Assembly: GCA_900769115.1 (NCBI GenBank)
Contig: CAAGFJ010000033.1
Location: forward strand, 1 to 64,000
Direction: 5' to 3'
Length of the DNA: 64,000 nt
DNA from: Lachnospiraceae bacterium
Lineage (GTDB): Bacteria; Bacillota; Clostridia; Lachnospirales; Lachnospiraceae
Positions 36,767-46,936 of this stretch are shown here, piece after piece. Positions within the stretch are counted from its first letter, which is position 1. Every line of letters begins with the position of its first letter. The position numbers and the translations under genes are program-made. The notes beneath the pieces were generated by a model, which did no database searches, was not told the origin of the DNA, and was given only the letters and a program-made list of their open reading frames with translations.

Positions 36767-37312
36767 ATGTTAAAGCAGTTTGAAGAGAAGATGGTTAAGT
36801 CAGTAGAGAGTCTGGAGAATGAATACAGTAATATTCGTGCAGGTCGTGCGAATCCTAATATTCTTAATAATATCAAGGTAGAGTATTATGGAGTACCAAC
36901 ACCATTACAGCAGGTAGGTAATGTCAGTGTACCAGAGGCAAGAACTATTGTGATCACACCATGGGAGACATCTTTGTTGAAAGAGATTGAGAAGGCAATT
37001 CTTTGTTCTGATCTTGGCCTGACACCGAATAATGATGGTAAGTCTATTATTCTGAACTTCCCAGAGCTTACAGAGGAACGTCGTAAGGATCTTGTAAAAG
37101 ATATCAAAAAGAAGGGTGAGAATGCCAAGGTTGCAGTTCGTAATATCCGTAGAGATGCGAATGACCATATTAAGAAACAGTTGAAGGCTAATGAGATCTC
37201 TGAGGATGAGCAGAAAGATTACGAAGAGAAGGTACAGAAGCTTACAGATAAGTATGTAGATCAGATTGAGAAGACAATCGAGAACAAGTCAAAAGAGATT
37301 ATGACTGTGTAA
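36767..37312 (+). CDS. frr: Ribosome recycling factor
   Basis: Splits post-termination ribosomes with EF-G. The 181-residue length is standard, with the conserved NIRAGRANPNILNNI segment, EYYGVPTPLQQ, and the C-terminal VRNIRRDANDHIKK helix. AGGAGG precedes the ATG, and uppS follows after 13 bp. Confidence 0.97.
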   Translation: MLKQFEEKMVKSVESLENEYSNIRAGRANPNILNNIKVEYYGVPTPLQQVGNVSVPEARTIVITPWETSLLKEIEKAILCSDLGLTPNNDGKSIILNFPELTEERRKDLVKDIKKKGENAKVAVRNIRRDANDHIKKQLKANEISEDEQKDYEEKVQKLTDKYVDQIEKTIENKSKEIMTV

Positions 37313-37325
37313 GCAGGAGGCTATA

Positions 37326-38060
37326 TTGGAGAGTATTTTAGAAGCAATCAGGAATGAACAATTGAATGTTCCCAAACATGTTGCTATTATCTTAGATGGT
37401 AATGGACGCTGGGCAAAGAAGAGGAATATGCCGCGTAATTATGGTCATGTACAAGGGTCGAAGACAGTAGAGCAGATTATTGAAGATGGCTATAAGATGG
37501 GAATAGAGTATATTACAGTATATGCATTTTCTACAGAGAACTGGAAACGTTCCGCAGATGAAGTGGATGCTCTGATGAAGCTGCTTGCAAAGTATCTGAT
37601 TGATTGTATTGAACGTTCTACGAAGAACAATATGCGAGTCCGGGTGATTGGAGATAAGTCCGGATTAGACACGAAGTTAGTTGCCAGAATTAATGAGCTG
37701 GAGGAGACAACAAAGAATGCGACAGGGTTGAAATTCACAATTGCTATTAATTATGGCGGAAGAGATGAGATTCGCAGAGCGGTTACGCGAATTGCTGAGG
37801 ATGTAGAGAAGGGTGTAATTACAAGTAAGGCGATTACAGAGGATCTGATCAATGATTATCTGGATACGGCGGGACTTCCTGATCCGGATCTGCTGATTCG
37901 TACAAGTGGGGAAGAACGATTATCGAATTTCCTGCCATGGCAGCTTGCCTATACGGAGTTCTATTTCACGGATGTGTTATGGCCGGATTTTACGAAGGAA
38001 GATCTGCTTACTGCAATTCGATATTATAATGGAAGGGAACGTCGATTTGGCGGGGTGTAA
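37326..38060 (+). CDS. uppS: Undecaprenyl diphosphate synthase
   Basis: A cis-prenyltransferase that makes the C55 lipid carrier for peptidoglycan. Key motifs are HVAIILDGNGRWAKKR (catalytic Asp), GHVQGSKTVE, YAFSTENWKRS and the C-terminal DLLIRTSGEERLSNFLPWQ. The 244-residue length is normal. The start is TTG after CAGGAGG. Confidence 0.96.
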   Translation: MESILEAIRNEQLNVPKHVAIILDGNGRWAKKRNMPRNYGHVQGSKTVEQIIEDGYKMGIEYITVYAFSTENWKRSADEVDALMKLLAKYLIDCIERSTKNNMRVRVIGDKSGLDTKLVARINELEETTKNATGLKFTIAINYGGRDEIRRAVTRIAEDVEKGVITSKAITEDLINDYLDTAGLPDPDLLIRTSGEERLSNFLPWQLAYTEFYFTDVLWPDFTKEDLLTAIRYYNGRERRFGGV

Positions 38061-38066
38061 TTGTAT

Positions 38067-38864
38067 ATGAAAGACCGATTGATCGGGAGCTTTTTTGTGG
38101 CAACCATTACTTTGATTACCTTGTTATCCGGAGGTATCGTTACGTCACTTATTTTGATGACGGTTTCGATTTTTGGAATATATGAGCTGATGAAGGTATA
38201 TTCTTTAGAGAAGAGTCCTTTTATAATACTGGATTATATTGCAACAATCATTCTTTATCTGTTATTGTATTTTGAAAAACAGCAGTATGTAATGCCGTTG
38301 ATCATATTTACAATCATGATATTATTGGTATCTTATGTGGTCTGTTTTCCAAAGTATAAGGATGCAGACATTATGAGGGCTGTATTTGGATTTCTGTATG
38401 CATCGGTAATGTTATCGTATGTGTTACAGGTTCGGGAGTTAGAGGGCGGAATGATTCTTTCGTTCTATATATTGATCGCAAGCTGGGGCAATGATGTCTT
38501 TGCTTACCTGGTAGGAAGGAAGATTGGAAAACATAAGTTTTCGCCGAAGGTAAGTCCGAATAAGAGTGTGGAAGGCTTTTTTGGTGGAATTATTGGAGCT
38601 GCAATATTGGGATTTCTGTTTGGTTACGTATTTTCAGATGGAATTCCATTTTCAGAAGGATATTGTGCACTGATCGCAGGTTTAACGGCAATTCCTGCTG
38701 TATTTGGTGATCTGGCAGCGTCTGCGATTAAGAGAAACAATGAGATTAAGGATTATAGTCATTTAATACCAGGGCATGGTGGAATCTTAGACCGTTTTGA
38801 CAGTGTCTATTTTGCAGCACCAATTCTGTATTATCTGATCGTTATGGTCAATACATTGCAATAG
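38067..38864 (+). CDS. cdsA: Phosphatidate cytidylyltransferase
   Basis: Membrane enzyme that makes CDP-diacylglycerol. About eight membrane segments are visible, with the CdsA signature in SVEGFFGGIIGA and the C-terminal KDYSHLIPGHGGILDRFDS. The ATG at 38067 is spaced correctly from GGGGTG inside the uppS end; the frame is also open from a TTG at 38061, which directly abuts the uppS stop. Length is 265 residues. Confidence 0.94.
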   Translation: MKDRLIGSFFVATITLITLLSGGIVTSLILMTVSIFGIYELMKVYSLEKSPFIILDYIATIILYLLLYFEKQQYVMPLIIFTIMILLVSYVVCFPKYKDADIMRAVFGFLYASVMLSYVLQVRELEGGMILSFYILIASWGNDVFAYLVGRKIGKHKFSPKVSPNKSVEGFFGGIIGAAILGFLFGYVFSDGIPFSEGYCALIAGLTAIPAVFGDLAASAIKRNNEIKDYSHLIPGHGGILDRFDSVYFAAPILYYLIVMVNTLQ

Positions 38865-38873
38865 GAGATTATT

Positions 38874-40028
38874 ATGAAGAATGTAGCTATATTGGGGTCG
38901 ACCGGGTCTATTGGTACACAGACATTAGATGTAATACGGCATAATAGCGATTTGAAACTGGTTGCAATTTCAGCGGGTAGTAATATTACCTTATTGGAGG
39001 AACAGATTCGGGAATTTCATCCCGAATTAGTTGCTGTATGGAGTGAATCAAAGGCGAAGGAATTACGGGTTACGATTGCAGATGTGCAGCCGGCTTGTAA
39101 AGTAGTGTCCGGAATGGATGGATTATTAGAAGTGGCAACTATATCGTCATCCGATATTCTTGTGACTGCTGTTGTTGGTATGATAGGTATCCGGCCAACG
39201 ATAGCTGCCATTAAGGCAGGTAAAGATATTGGGCTCGCTAACAAGGAGACACTGGTAACGGCAGGTCATATTATTATGCCGCTTGCAAAAGAGTACAATG
39301 TATCAATATTACCGGTAGATAGTGAGCATTCTGCAATCTTCCAGTGCCTGAATGGAGAAAGAGGGAATTCCATTCATAAGATTTTATTAACAGCATCCGG
39401 AGGACCATTTCGGGGCAAGACAAGAAAAGATCTTGAACTCGTAACGTTAGATCAGGCATTGCGACATCCGAACTGGTCTATGGGTAAGAAGATTACGATT
39501 GATTCTGCAACAATGGTTAACAAAGGATTAGAGGTTATTGAGGCAAAGTGGCTATTTGGTGTGGAACCATCCAATATTGAGGTGGTCGTGCAGCCGCAGA
39601 GCGTTATTCATTCTATGGTGGAATTTGAAGATGGTGCAGTGATGGCACAGCTTGGCACACCGGATATGCGGCTTCCAATCCAATATGCGCTGTATTATCC
39701 AAAGAGAGTGTTCTTAGATGGAAGAAGACTTAATTTTGCAACACTCGGCCATATTGAATTTGAAGCACCGGATATGGATACCTTTTTGGGACTTAAGTAT
39801 GCATATGAAGCAATTGAGGAGGGCGAAAGTATGCCAACTGTATTGAATGCTGCCAATGAATTAGCGGTTGCCAAGTTCCTGAATAAAAAGGTACGTTTTC
39901 TGGAAATCTATGATATGATACGTTTTTGTATGGATCAGCATAAGTTGATTCCGAATCCGGGTGTCGAAGACATCTTAGAGACGGAACAATGGGTATATGA
40001 GACAATTGAGAGCAGGTGGATATCATGA
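38874..40028 (+). CDS. dxr: 1-deoxy-D-xylulose 5-phosphate reductoisomerase
   Basis: Second step of the MEP pathway, using NADPH. The N-terminal Rossmann motif ILGSTGSIGTQTLDVIR is clear, followed by GLANKETLVTAG, PVDSEHSAIFQCL and the flexible-loop region HPNWSMGKKITIDSATMVNKGLE (in two parts). The 384-residue length is normal. The last codons overlap rseP by four bases (ATGA). Confidence 0.96.
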   Translation: MKNVAILGSTGSIGTQTLDVIRHNSDLKLVAISAGSNITLLEEQIREFHPELVAVWSESKAKELRVTIADVQPACKVVSGMDGLLEVATISSSDILVTAVVGMIGIRPTIAAIKAGKDIGLANKETLVTAGHIIMPLAKEYNVSILPVDSEHSAIFQCLNGERGNSIHKILLTASGGPFRGKTRKDLELVTLDQALRHPNWSMGKKITIDSATMVNKGLEVIEAKWLFGVEPSNIEVVVQPQSVIHSMVEFEDGAVMAQLGTPDMRLPIQYALYYPKRVFLDGRRLNFATLGHIEFEAPDMDTFLGLKYAYEAIEEGESMPTVLNAANELAVAKFLNKKVRFLEIYDMIRFCMDQHKLIPNPGVEDILETEQWVYETIESRWIS

Positions 40029-41086
40029 GTACCATAATTAATGTTATTATTGGATTGCTTGTATTTGGAGCAATCATTTTCTTTCATGAGCTCGGGCATT
40101 TTCTATTAGCAAAGGCAAATGGAATCTATGTCAATGAGTTTGCAGTCGGTATGGGACCGACCTTATTCTCTTTCCGGAAGAAGGAGACAAAGTATTCCCT
40201 TCGTGCCATTCCGATGGGTGGATTCTGTGCAATGCTTGGAGAAGAAGAAGAGGTTGCGGATGAACATTCGTTTAGTACCAAGTCAGTATGGGCGAGAATA
40301 TCGGTTGTAATTGCAGGTCCGATCTTTAACTTTATATTGGCATTTATTCTGGCAATCGTTCTGATCGGTCTTTGTGGATATGATAAGCCGGTTATTACGG
40401 ATTTCTCTGATCAGAGTGCGGCAAAAGAAGCCGGACTAGAGGTTGGAGATGTGATCACCGGGTATAATGGTCATCGGATCTATAACTATCGTGAAGTATT
40501 AGTATATAATCATTTTAATAAGAGTGGAAAAGAGGTCTCTTTGAAGGTAGACCGTAATGGCGAAGCATTGACTTTTGACTTTGCACCGCTTAAGACGGAG
40601 AATGGATATCTGATGGGAATCTATGGTGGTTCCAGAGAAAAGGGCGGTATTGGTGCAACATTGAAGTACAGTGCGTTAGAGCTGCGTTATCAGGTGAAGA
40701 CAACCATACTTAGTCTGGAGTATCTGATCAGTGGCAAACTGGGCTTCCAGAATATGTCCGGTCCGGTTGGTATTGTATCTATGATGAACGATACGATCAA
40801 TGAGGCAAAGGAGAGTGCACAGGGTGATACGTCTGTTGCAGTGATCAATGTAGTGCTTAATATGATTAATTTCTGCATTCTGTTAAGTGCAAACCTTGGT
40901 GTTATGAATCTGTTACCGTTGCCGGCATTAGATGGAGGAAGAACCTTGTTACTGTTGATCGAGGGAATCTTCCGCAAGAAGCTGCCGACCGAGAAAGAAG
41001 CATTAGTCAACGGAATCGGACTGGTATTGTTAATGGGATTAATGGTAATAGTTATGTTCCAGGATATATTTAAGATTATCGGATAG
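40025..41086 (+). CDS. rseP: RIP metalloprotease (site-2 protease, M50)
   Basis: An intramembrane zinc protease of the RseP/RasP type that cleaves anti-sigma factors and signal-peptide remnants. The catalytic HELGH lies in the first membrane helix (FFHELGHFLLAK), a PDZ domain spans about residues 125-200, and the second active-site motif is NLLPLPALDGGR. The ATG at 40025 follows AGGTGG and overlaps dxr. Length is 353 residues. Confidence 0.95.
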   Translation: MSTIINVIIGLLVFGAIIFFHELGHFLLAKANGIYVNEFAVGMGPTLFSFRKKETKYSLRAIPMGGFCAMLGEEEEVADEHSFSTKSVWARISVVIAGPIFNFILAFILAIVLIGLCGYDKPVITDFSDQSAAKEAGLEVGDVITGYNGHRIYNYREVLVYNHFNKSGKEVSLKVDRNGEALTFDFAPLKTENGYLMGIYGGSREKGGIGATLKYSALELRYQVKTTILSLEYLISGKLGFQNMSGPVGIVSMMNDTINEAKESAQGDTSVAVINVVLNMINFCILLSANLGVMNLLPLPALDGGRTLLLLIEGIFRKKLPTEKEALVNGIGLVLLMGLMVIVMFQDIFKIIG

Positions 41087-41113
41087 ATATGACCGGTTCC
41101 TGGAAGGATGATC

Positions 41114-41151
41114 AGAACTGCCAGACGGAACAAGCGGATTCAGGCAGTTCT
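41114..41151 (+). promoter_or_regulatory. Conserved-looking hairpin between rseP and ispG
   Basis: AGAACTGCC (41114-41122) pairs perfectly with GGCAGTTCT (41143-41151) around a 20-nt loop. No T-run follows, so it is not a terminator. It ends 17 bp before the ispG start codon and could set mRNA stability or ribosome access. Confidence 0.5.
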
Positions 41152-41168
41152 ATATAGAGGTGTATAAG

Positions 41169-42224
41169 ATGAGAGAACATACGAAAGTGATTCAGATTGG
41201 AGACAGAGTGATCGGTGGTGGCAATCCGATCCTCATTCAGTCTATGACCAATACAAAGACAGAGGATGTAGAGGCTACAGTAGCGCAGATTCTGCAGTTA
41301 GAGAAAGCAGGCTGTGATATCATCCGTTCCACAGCGAATAATGAAGCTGCTGCAAAAGCATTTTCGAAGATCAAGGAGCAGATTCATATCCCAATCGTTG
41401 CAGATATTCATTTTGATTACAGACTGGCCATTCTTGCCATGGAACATGGTGCGGATAAGATCCGAATCAATCCGGGTAATATCGGGGGCAAAGAGCGGAT
41501 CAAGGAAGTGGTCGATGCAGCAAAGAAATATCATGTGCCAATCCGCGTTGGGGTGAACAGTGGGTCACTGGAAAAAGAATTAGTTGCCAAATATAACGGT
41601 GTCACGGCAGAAGGTATTGTTGAGAGCGCCTTGGATAAAGTGCGTATGCTGGAGGAATTTGATTTTCATGATATGGTGATCAGTATCAAATCATCCGATG
41701 TATTGATGTGTGTCAAAGCACATGAATTGATTGCACAGCAGACCAATTATCCGTTGCATGTGGGTATTACGGAAGCAGGAACCCTGCTTCGTGGTAATAT
41801 TAAGTCAGCCGTTGGGCTTGGCATTATCCTGCATGAAGGAATTGGCGATACGATCCGTGTGTCACTGACAGGTGATCCGGTAAATGAAGTCACTTCTGCA
41901 AAGCTGATCCTTAAGACATTAGGGTTACGTACCGGTGGTATTGAGGTAGTGTCTTGTCCGACCTGTGGAAGAACTTCCATTGATCTGATTGGATTAGCCA
42001 ATAAGGTAGAGAACTTAGCTGTTGATTACGAGAATCTGAATATTAAGATTGCGGTTATGGGTTGTGTGGTGAATGGTCCTGGAGAAGCAAAGGAAGCGGA
42101 TCTTGGTATTGCTGGAGGCAACGGAGAAGGATTGCTCATCAAGAAAGGTGAGATTGTTAAGAAAGTACCGGAAGATCAATTGTTGAATGTATTAGAGGAT
42201 GAATTGAAACATTGGGAACAGTAA
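41169..42224 (+). CDS. ispG: 4-hydroxy-3-methylbut-2-en-1-yl diphosphate synthase
   Basis: Iron-sulfur enzyme of the MEP pathway acting just before IspH. The 351-residue protein has PILIQSMTNTKTEDVEAT, VADIHFDYRLA, RINPGNIGG and the cluster cysteines in VSCPTCGRTSIDL and MGCVVNGPGEAKEADLGIAG. The ATG at 41169 follows AGAGGTG; an in-frame GTG at 41160 is less likely. The polC start overlaps its end by 13 bp. Confidence 0.95.
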   Translation: MREHTKVIQIGDRVIGGGNPILIQSMTNTKTEDVEATVAQILQLEKAGCDIIRSTANNEAAAKAFSKIKEQIHIPIVADIHFDYRLAILAMEHGADKIRINPGNIGGKERIKEVVDAAKKYHVPIRVGVNSGSLEKELVAKYNGVTAEGIVESALDKVRMLEEFDFHDMVISIKSSDVLMCVKAHELIAQQTNYPLHVGITEAGTLLRGNIKSAVGLGIILHEGIGDTIRVSLTGDPVNEVTSAKLILKTLGLRTGGIEVVSCPTCGRTSIDLIGLANKVENLAVDYENLNIKIAVMGCVVNGPGEAKEADLGIAGGNGEGLLIKKGEIVKKVPEDQLLNVLEDELKHWEQ

Positions 42225-45200
42225 CAGAACGTAAAGCATTTTTTGAGGTATTTCCCGGATTTGAATGTCCGTCATCATATCGTGAATTATTCGAACAGGT
42301 ATATGTCACGAAAGCGGTGCTTGTCAAATCCGAGAAGACATTGAAATTACATATAGACAGTAAGATATTAATTCCCAAGCGGGATATTTATGGAATGGAA
42401 GATTTGTTGAGTGAGTTTGTCTTTCAGGGCAATATGCGTGTCAAGTTCTATGAGCATTATGATCTGTCGAATCAGTATGATGTGAAGAATCTGACGGATG
42501 CCTATAAGGAAAGCATGTTATTTGAACTCTCGGTGGAATCTTCCGTTCTTTATCGTTTGGTGAAAAATGCGGAATGGTTCACGGAACAGTCTGTTATCAC
42601 GTTGACGTTAGATGACACTTTTCTGGCAAAAACGCGGTCAAATGATATCAAGAAATATCTGGAACAGGTCTATCAGGATCGGTTTGACTTTGATATTCAG
42701 GTAGGATTTGACTTTACCGAGGAACAGAAGGACGCAATCCGCCGGGCAAATGAGCATAAGTTACAGCAGGAAGTACACCAGATTATGGAACAGGTGCGTA
42801 AGAACGAGGAAGAGCAGGCTGCAGCAGAAGGTCATACGGCAACGGATGAGAAGAAGGAGAAGCCTGAGAAGGCCGGTGGTGCTTCCGAGAAGAAAACGAC
42901 CGGCAATGGTGGATTTGAGAAGAAGACACCGAAGGAGGGCAACTGGGGCAGATCTGCGTATGGCCGTACGAAGGTGGCGGATCCGGATGTAATCTATGGA
43001 AGAAATGTAGAAGGGGAAGAAGTGGCAATCTCTGCGATTACAGAAGGTCTTGGCGATATTGTAGTCCGAGGTAAGATCTTTGAGATGGAAGAGAGAGAGC
43101 TTCGGAATGAAAAGCTTCTGATCACATTTGCGATTACAGATTTTACAGATTCCATTGCGGGTAAGATCTTTGTGACAAAGGATGACTGGGATCTGTTAAA
43201 GGGAGACTTTAAGACAGGCGGATTCTATCGAGTTAAGGGTGTGCCTGCTTATGATACCTATGTAAGAGAAGTGACATTGAATTCCATCACCGGTATTAAG
43301 CCAATTCCAGACTTTACGACCAAACGGCAGGATAATTCGATGGAAAAACGTGTCGAGCTGCATATGCATACCGTATACAGTGATAACGATAGTGTGGTAG
43401 ATGTCGGTAAGATCATCAGTCGGGCGAAGGAATGGGGACATCCTGCGATTGCTATTACAGATCATGGTGTAGCACAGGCGTTTCCGGTTGCGAATCACTG
43501 TATTAAGAAGGATGACCCATTTAAGATCATATATGGTGTAGAAGGTTATTTTATTGATGATATGAAGGACTTTGTTGTACGTCCAAAGGGACAGTCACTA
43601 GATGATACCTATGTTGTATTCGATATTGAGACAACGGGACTGAATGCAAAGTTCTGCAAGATCATTGAGATCGGTGCTGTGAAGGTTGAAGGTGGCGAGG
43701 TAGTGGATCATTTCTCGGAGTTCATCAATCCGGAGATTCCAATTCCTTATAATATTACAAAATTGACATCCATTACGGATGAGATGGTTATGGATGCAGA
43801 GACGGTTGAAGTGATCCTGCCACGATTTCTGGAATTCATTGGGGATAGTGTAGTTGTTGCGCATAATGCGCAGTTTGATACAGGATTTATTAAGAAGTTT
43901 GCAAAGGATCTCGGATATACCTTTACGAATACAATAGTCGATACGATGACACTTGGACACGTGTTGTGTCCGGAGCTTGGTAAGTTTACCCTGGACCGTA
44001 TCTGTAAGCATTTGGGAATCAAGTTAGAGAATCATCATAGAGCAGTAGATGATGCCGGGGCAACGGCAGAGATATTCATTCGTTTCATACAGATGCTCAA
44101 AGAGCGGGATGTCACGAACTTAGATGAATTGAATGTCTTAGGTGAGACTTCAGAGGACACGATCAAGAAGAGTAAATATTACCATGGCATTATTTTAGCA
44201 AAGAATGAGATAGGGCGTGTGAATCTGAATCGGTTGATCTCGGCATCCCATGTGGAATATTTCAACCGAAGACCACTCATGCCGAAGAGTCTGATCGCAA
44301 AGTACCGGGAGGGTCTGATCCTTGGTTCTGCCTGCGAGGCAGGAGAGTTATTTCGTGCGATTGCCAGTGATGCGGAAGAGGATGAGATTGACCGGATTGT
44401 GAATTTCTATGATTATCTGGAGATTCAGCCGATTGGCAATAATGCATTTATGAAGGCAGAAGACCGCTATCCGAATGTGAATACGGATGAAGATCTTCAG
44501 GAGTTAAACCGTCGGATCGTGAAGCTTGGTGAGACATATAATAAGCCGGTTGTAGCAACGTGTGACGTGCATTTCCTTGATCCGGAGGATTCCATCTATC
44601 GCGCGGTTATTATGGCAGCAAAGGGCTTCAAGGATGCGGATCAGCAGCCGCCTCTGTTCTTCCGTACTACGGAGGAGATGCTTGCGGAATTCGAGTATCT
44701 TGGCAGCGATAAGGCACATGAGATCGTGATCGACAATACGATCAGGATTGCCAATATGATCGAGAAGATCTATCCGGTCAGCCCGGATAAATGTCCTCCC
44801 GTTATCGAGGATTCTGATAATACACTACGCCGGATCTGCTATGATAAGGCACATGAGATCTATGGACCGGATCTGCCGGAGCAGGTTACAAGTCGTCTGG
44901 AGAAGGAATTGACCTCTATTATTGGTAATGGATATGCAGTTATGTACATTATCGCACAGAAGCTGGTGTGGGATTCCAATGATCATGGCTATCTGGTTGG
45001 TTCCCGTGGTTCCGTTGGTTCCTCCTTTGTAGCAACGATGGCAGGTATTACTGAGGTAAATCCATTAGCGGCACATTATATCTGCCCGAATTGTTATTAT
45101 GTGGACTTTGACTCGGATCTTGTTAAGAGTTATTCCGGAAGTTCCGGTTGCGATATGCCGGATATGGCATGTCCGAAATGCGGTACGATGATGAAGAAGG

Positions 45201-46711
45201 AAGGGCATGATATCCCATTTGAGACGTTCCTTGGGTTCTATGGAGATAAAGAGCCGGATATTGACCTGAACTTCTCCGGTGAGTATCAGGCATGCGCACA
45301 TGCCTATACAGAGAAATTATTTGGTAAGGGACATGCGTTCCGTGCCGGTACGATCGGTACGATCGCGCAGAAGACGGCAGAGCAGTTGGTATATAAGTAC
45401 TATCAGGAGCGAGAGGTCACGAAACGAAGATGCGAGATGGCACGTATTGCACAGGGCTGTGTTGGGGTAAAACGTACAACCGGACAGCATCCGGGTGGTA
45501 TGGTAGTCGTACCGAGTGATCGTGAGATCTATGAGTTTACGGCAATCCAGAAGCCGGCCAATGATGTCAAGACGAACATTATCACGACACATTTTGAGTA
45601 CCATTCCATTGATGCGAACCTGTTGAAGTTGGATATTCTAGGACACGATGATCCGACGATCATTCGAAGATTGGAGGATCTGACCGGGAAAGATGCCAAG
45701 ACGATCGCCCTGGATGACAAAGATGTTATGGAATTGTTCCACAGTCCGGAGGTGCTAGGTATCACGCCGGAGGATATCAGTGGATGTCAGACCGGTTCCT
45801 TAGGTGTACCGGAGTTTGGTACGGACTTCGTTATCCAGATGCTGGTAGACACGAAGCCAAAGAGCTTCTCCGACCTTGCCCGTATCTCCGGTCTGTCCCA
45901 TGGTACGGACGTATGGCTGAATAATGCACAGACATTGATCGCGGAAGGAAAGACGGATCTGACCAATGCGATCTGTTGTCGAGACGATATTATGGTCTAT
46001 CTGATCCATATGGGCTTAGAGCCCGGTATGGCATTTAATATCATGGAGAAAGTACGTAAGGGTATTGTTGCTAAGGGTAAATGCGATAAATGGCCGGAGT
46101 GGGAGAAGGAGATGCTTGCTCATAACGTGCCAGACTGGTATATCTGGTCCTGTACGCAGATCAAGTACATGTTCCCGAAGGCACATGCGGTTGCGTATGT
46201 CATGATGGCATGGCGTATTGCCTGGTTCAAGATCAATGAACCACTTGCATATTATACGGCATATTTCAGTATCCGTGCAAAGGCATTTAACTATGAGACA
46301 ATGTGCCAGGGCGCAGACCGGCTGCATGCAGAGATGGCAGCCATCCGGAAGAAGCCGAAGAATGAACAGACGGGTTCCGATGAAGATGCGATGCGTGATA
46401 TGCGTATTGTGGAGGAAATGTATGCCAGAGGCTATGATTTCATGCCAATCGATCTATATCAGGCAGACGATATCAATTGTCAGATCATAGATGGTAAGAT
46501 CATGCCGCCATTTACCTCGATCGAAGGTGTTGCGGAGAAGGCGGCTGCACAGATCAAGGAAGCGGCAAAGGGCGGTAAGCTCATGTCGAAGGAAGATCTG
46601 CGGCTACGGGCGAAGATTGGTAAGTCGACGATCGAGAAAATGTCAGCACTTGGAATCCTTAATGGATTGCCGGAATCGAGCCAGTTGAGTATCTTTGATT
46701 TTGCAAATTAA
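42212..46711 (+). CDS. polC: DNA polymerase III PolC, Gram-positive replicative polymerase
   Basis: The main replicative polymerase with built-in proofreading. The 1499-residue protein has an N-terminal domain, a charged linker (about 190-260), an OB fold, a PHP domain (VELHMHTVYSDNDSVVD), a DEDD exonuclease inserted in PHP (VFDIETTGLNAKFCKIIEIG, and HNAQFDTGFIKK), then polymerase palm and fingers (GSRGSVGSSFVATMAGITEV, EPDIDLNFSGEYQ, GTIGTIAQKTA). It starts with TTG within the end of ispG, so the two are translationally linked. PolC marks the organism as Firmicutes-type. Confidence 0.97.
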   Translation: MGTVTERKAFFEVFPGFECPSSYRELFEQVYVTKAVLVKSEKTLKLHIDSKILIPKRDIYGMEDLLSEFVFQGNMRVKFYEHYDLSNQYDVKNLTDAYKESMLFELSVESSVLYRLVKNAEWFTEQSVITLTLDDTFLAKTRSNDIKKYLEQVYQDRFDFDIQVGFDFTEEQKDAIRRANEHKLQQEVHQIMEQVRKNEEEQAAAEGHTATDEKKEKPEKAGGASEKKTTGNGGFEKKTPKEGNWGRSAYGRTKVADPDVIYGRNVEGEEVAISAITEGLGDIVVRGKIFEMEERELRNEKLLITFAITDFTDSIAGKIFVTKDDWDLLKGDFKTGGFYRVKGVPAYDTYVREVTLNSITGIKPIPDFTTKRQDNSMEKRVELHMHTVYSDNDSVVDVGKIISRAKEWGHPAIAITDHGVAQAFPVANHCIKKDDPFKIIYGVEGYFIDDMKDFVVRPKGQSLDDTYVVFDIETTGLNAKFCKIIEIGAVKVEGGEVVDHFSEFINPEIPIPYNITKLTSITDEMVMDAETVEVILPRFLEFIGDSVVVAHNAQFDTGFIKKFAKDLGYTFTNTIVDTMTLGHVLCPELGKFTLDRICKHLGIKLENHHRAVDDAGATAEIFIRFIQMLKERDVTNLDELNVLGETSEDTIKKSKYYHGIILAKNEIGRVNLNRLISASHVEYFNRRPLMPKSLIAKYREGLILGSACEAGELFRAIASDAEEDEIDRIVNFYDYLEIQPIGNNAFMKAEDRYPNVNTDEDLQELNRRIVKLGETYNKPVVATCDVHFLDPEDSIYRAVIMAAKGFKDADQQPPLFFRTTEEMLAEFEYLGSDKAHEIVIDNTIRIANMIEKIYPVSPDKCPPVIEDSDNTLRRICYDKAHEIYGPDLPEQVTSRLEKELTSIIGNGYAVMYIIAQKLVWDSNDHGYLVGSRGSVGSSFVATMAGITEVNPLAAHYICPNCYYVDFDSDLVKSYSGSSGCDMPDMACPKCGTMMKKEGHDIPFETFLGFYGDKEPDIDLNFSGEYQACAHAYTEKLFGKGHAFRAGTIGTIAQKTAEQLVYKYYQEREVTKRRCEMARIAQGCVGVKRTTGQHPGGMVVVPSDREIYEFTAIQKPANDVKTNIITTHFEYHSIDANLLKLDILGHDDPTIIRRLEDLTGKDAKTIALDDKDVMELFHSPEVLGITPEDISGCQTGSLGVPEFGTDFVIQMLVDTKPKSFSDLARISGLSHGTDVWLNNAQTLIAEGKTDLTNAICCRDDIMVYLIHMGLEPGMAFNIMEKVRKGIVAKGKCDKWPEWEKEMLAHNVPDWYIWSCTQIKYMFPKAHAVAYVMMAWRIAWFKINEPLAYYTAYFSIRAKAFNYETMCQGADRLHAEMAAIRKKPKNEQTGSDEDAMRDMRIVEEMYARGYDFMPIDLYQADDINCQIIDGKIMPPFTSIEGVAEKAAAQIKEAAKGGKLMSKEDLRLRAKIGKSTIEKMSALGILNGLPESSQLSIFDFAN

Positions 46712-46739
46712 AAAAGTGTAGAAAATTGTGAAAAAAGGG

Positions 46740-46768
46740 TTGACGATTTGCCGAATGTTTGTTATACT
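46740..46768 (+). promoter_or_regulatory. Promoter of tRNA-Glu
   Basis: TTGACG (46740-46745) and TATACT (46763-46768) are 17 bp apart, 21 bp ahead of the tRNA. A small hairpin GTCG-TCAAG-CGAC (46775-46787) forms the 5' leader. Confidence 0.85.
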
Positions 46769-46789
46769 AGGCAAGTCGTCAAGCGACAA

Positions 46790-46861
46790 GGCCAATTGGT
46801 CAAGCGGTTAAGACGCCGCCCTCTCACGGCGGAAACAGGGGTTCGATTCCCCTATTGGCTG
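46790..46861 (+). tRNA. tRNA-Glu (anticodon CUC)
   Basis: Acceptor arms GGCCAAT and ATTGGCT pair (G1 with U72), the anticodon stem is CCGCC/GGCGG with loop CTCTCAC (anticodon CUC), and the T-arm is CAGGGGTTCGATTCCCCT. The discriminator is G and no CCA is encoded. Length is 72 nt. It sits at the left edge of the accessory island. Confidence 0.95.
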
Positions 46862-46874
46862 TTGTCTAAGAAAG

Positions 46875-46901
46875 CAAGCATTTTCAAGATGCTTGTTTTT
46901 T
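46875..46901 (+). terminator. Terminator of tRNA-Glu
   Basis: CAAGCAT (46875-46881) pairs with ATGCTTG (46889-46895), followed by six T residues. Confidence 0.85.
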
Positions 46902-46936
46902 GTTGTAAAGATATATGCCCGACAGTAGGTTAAATA

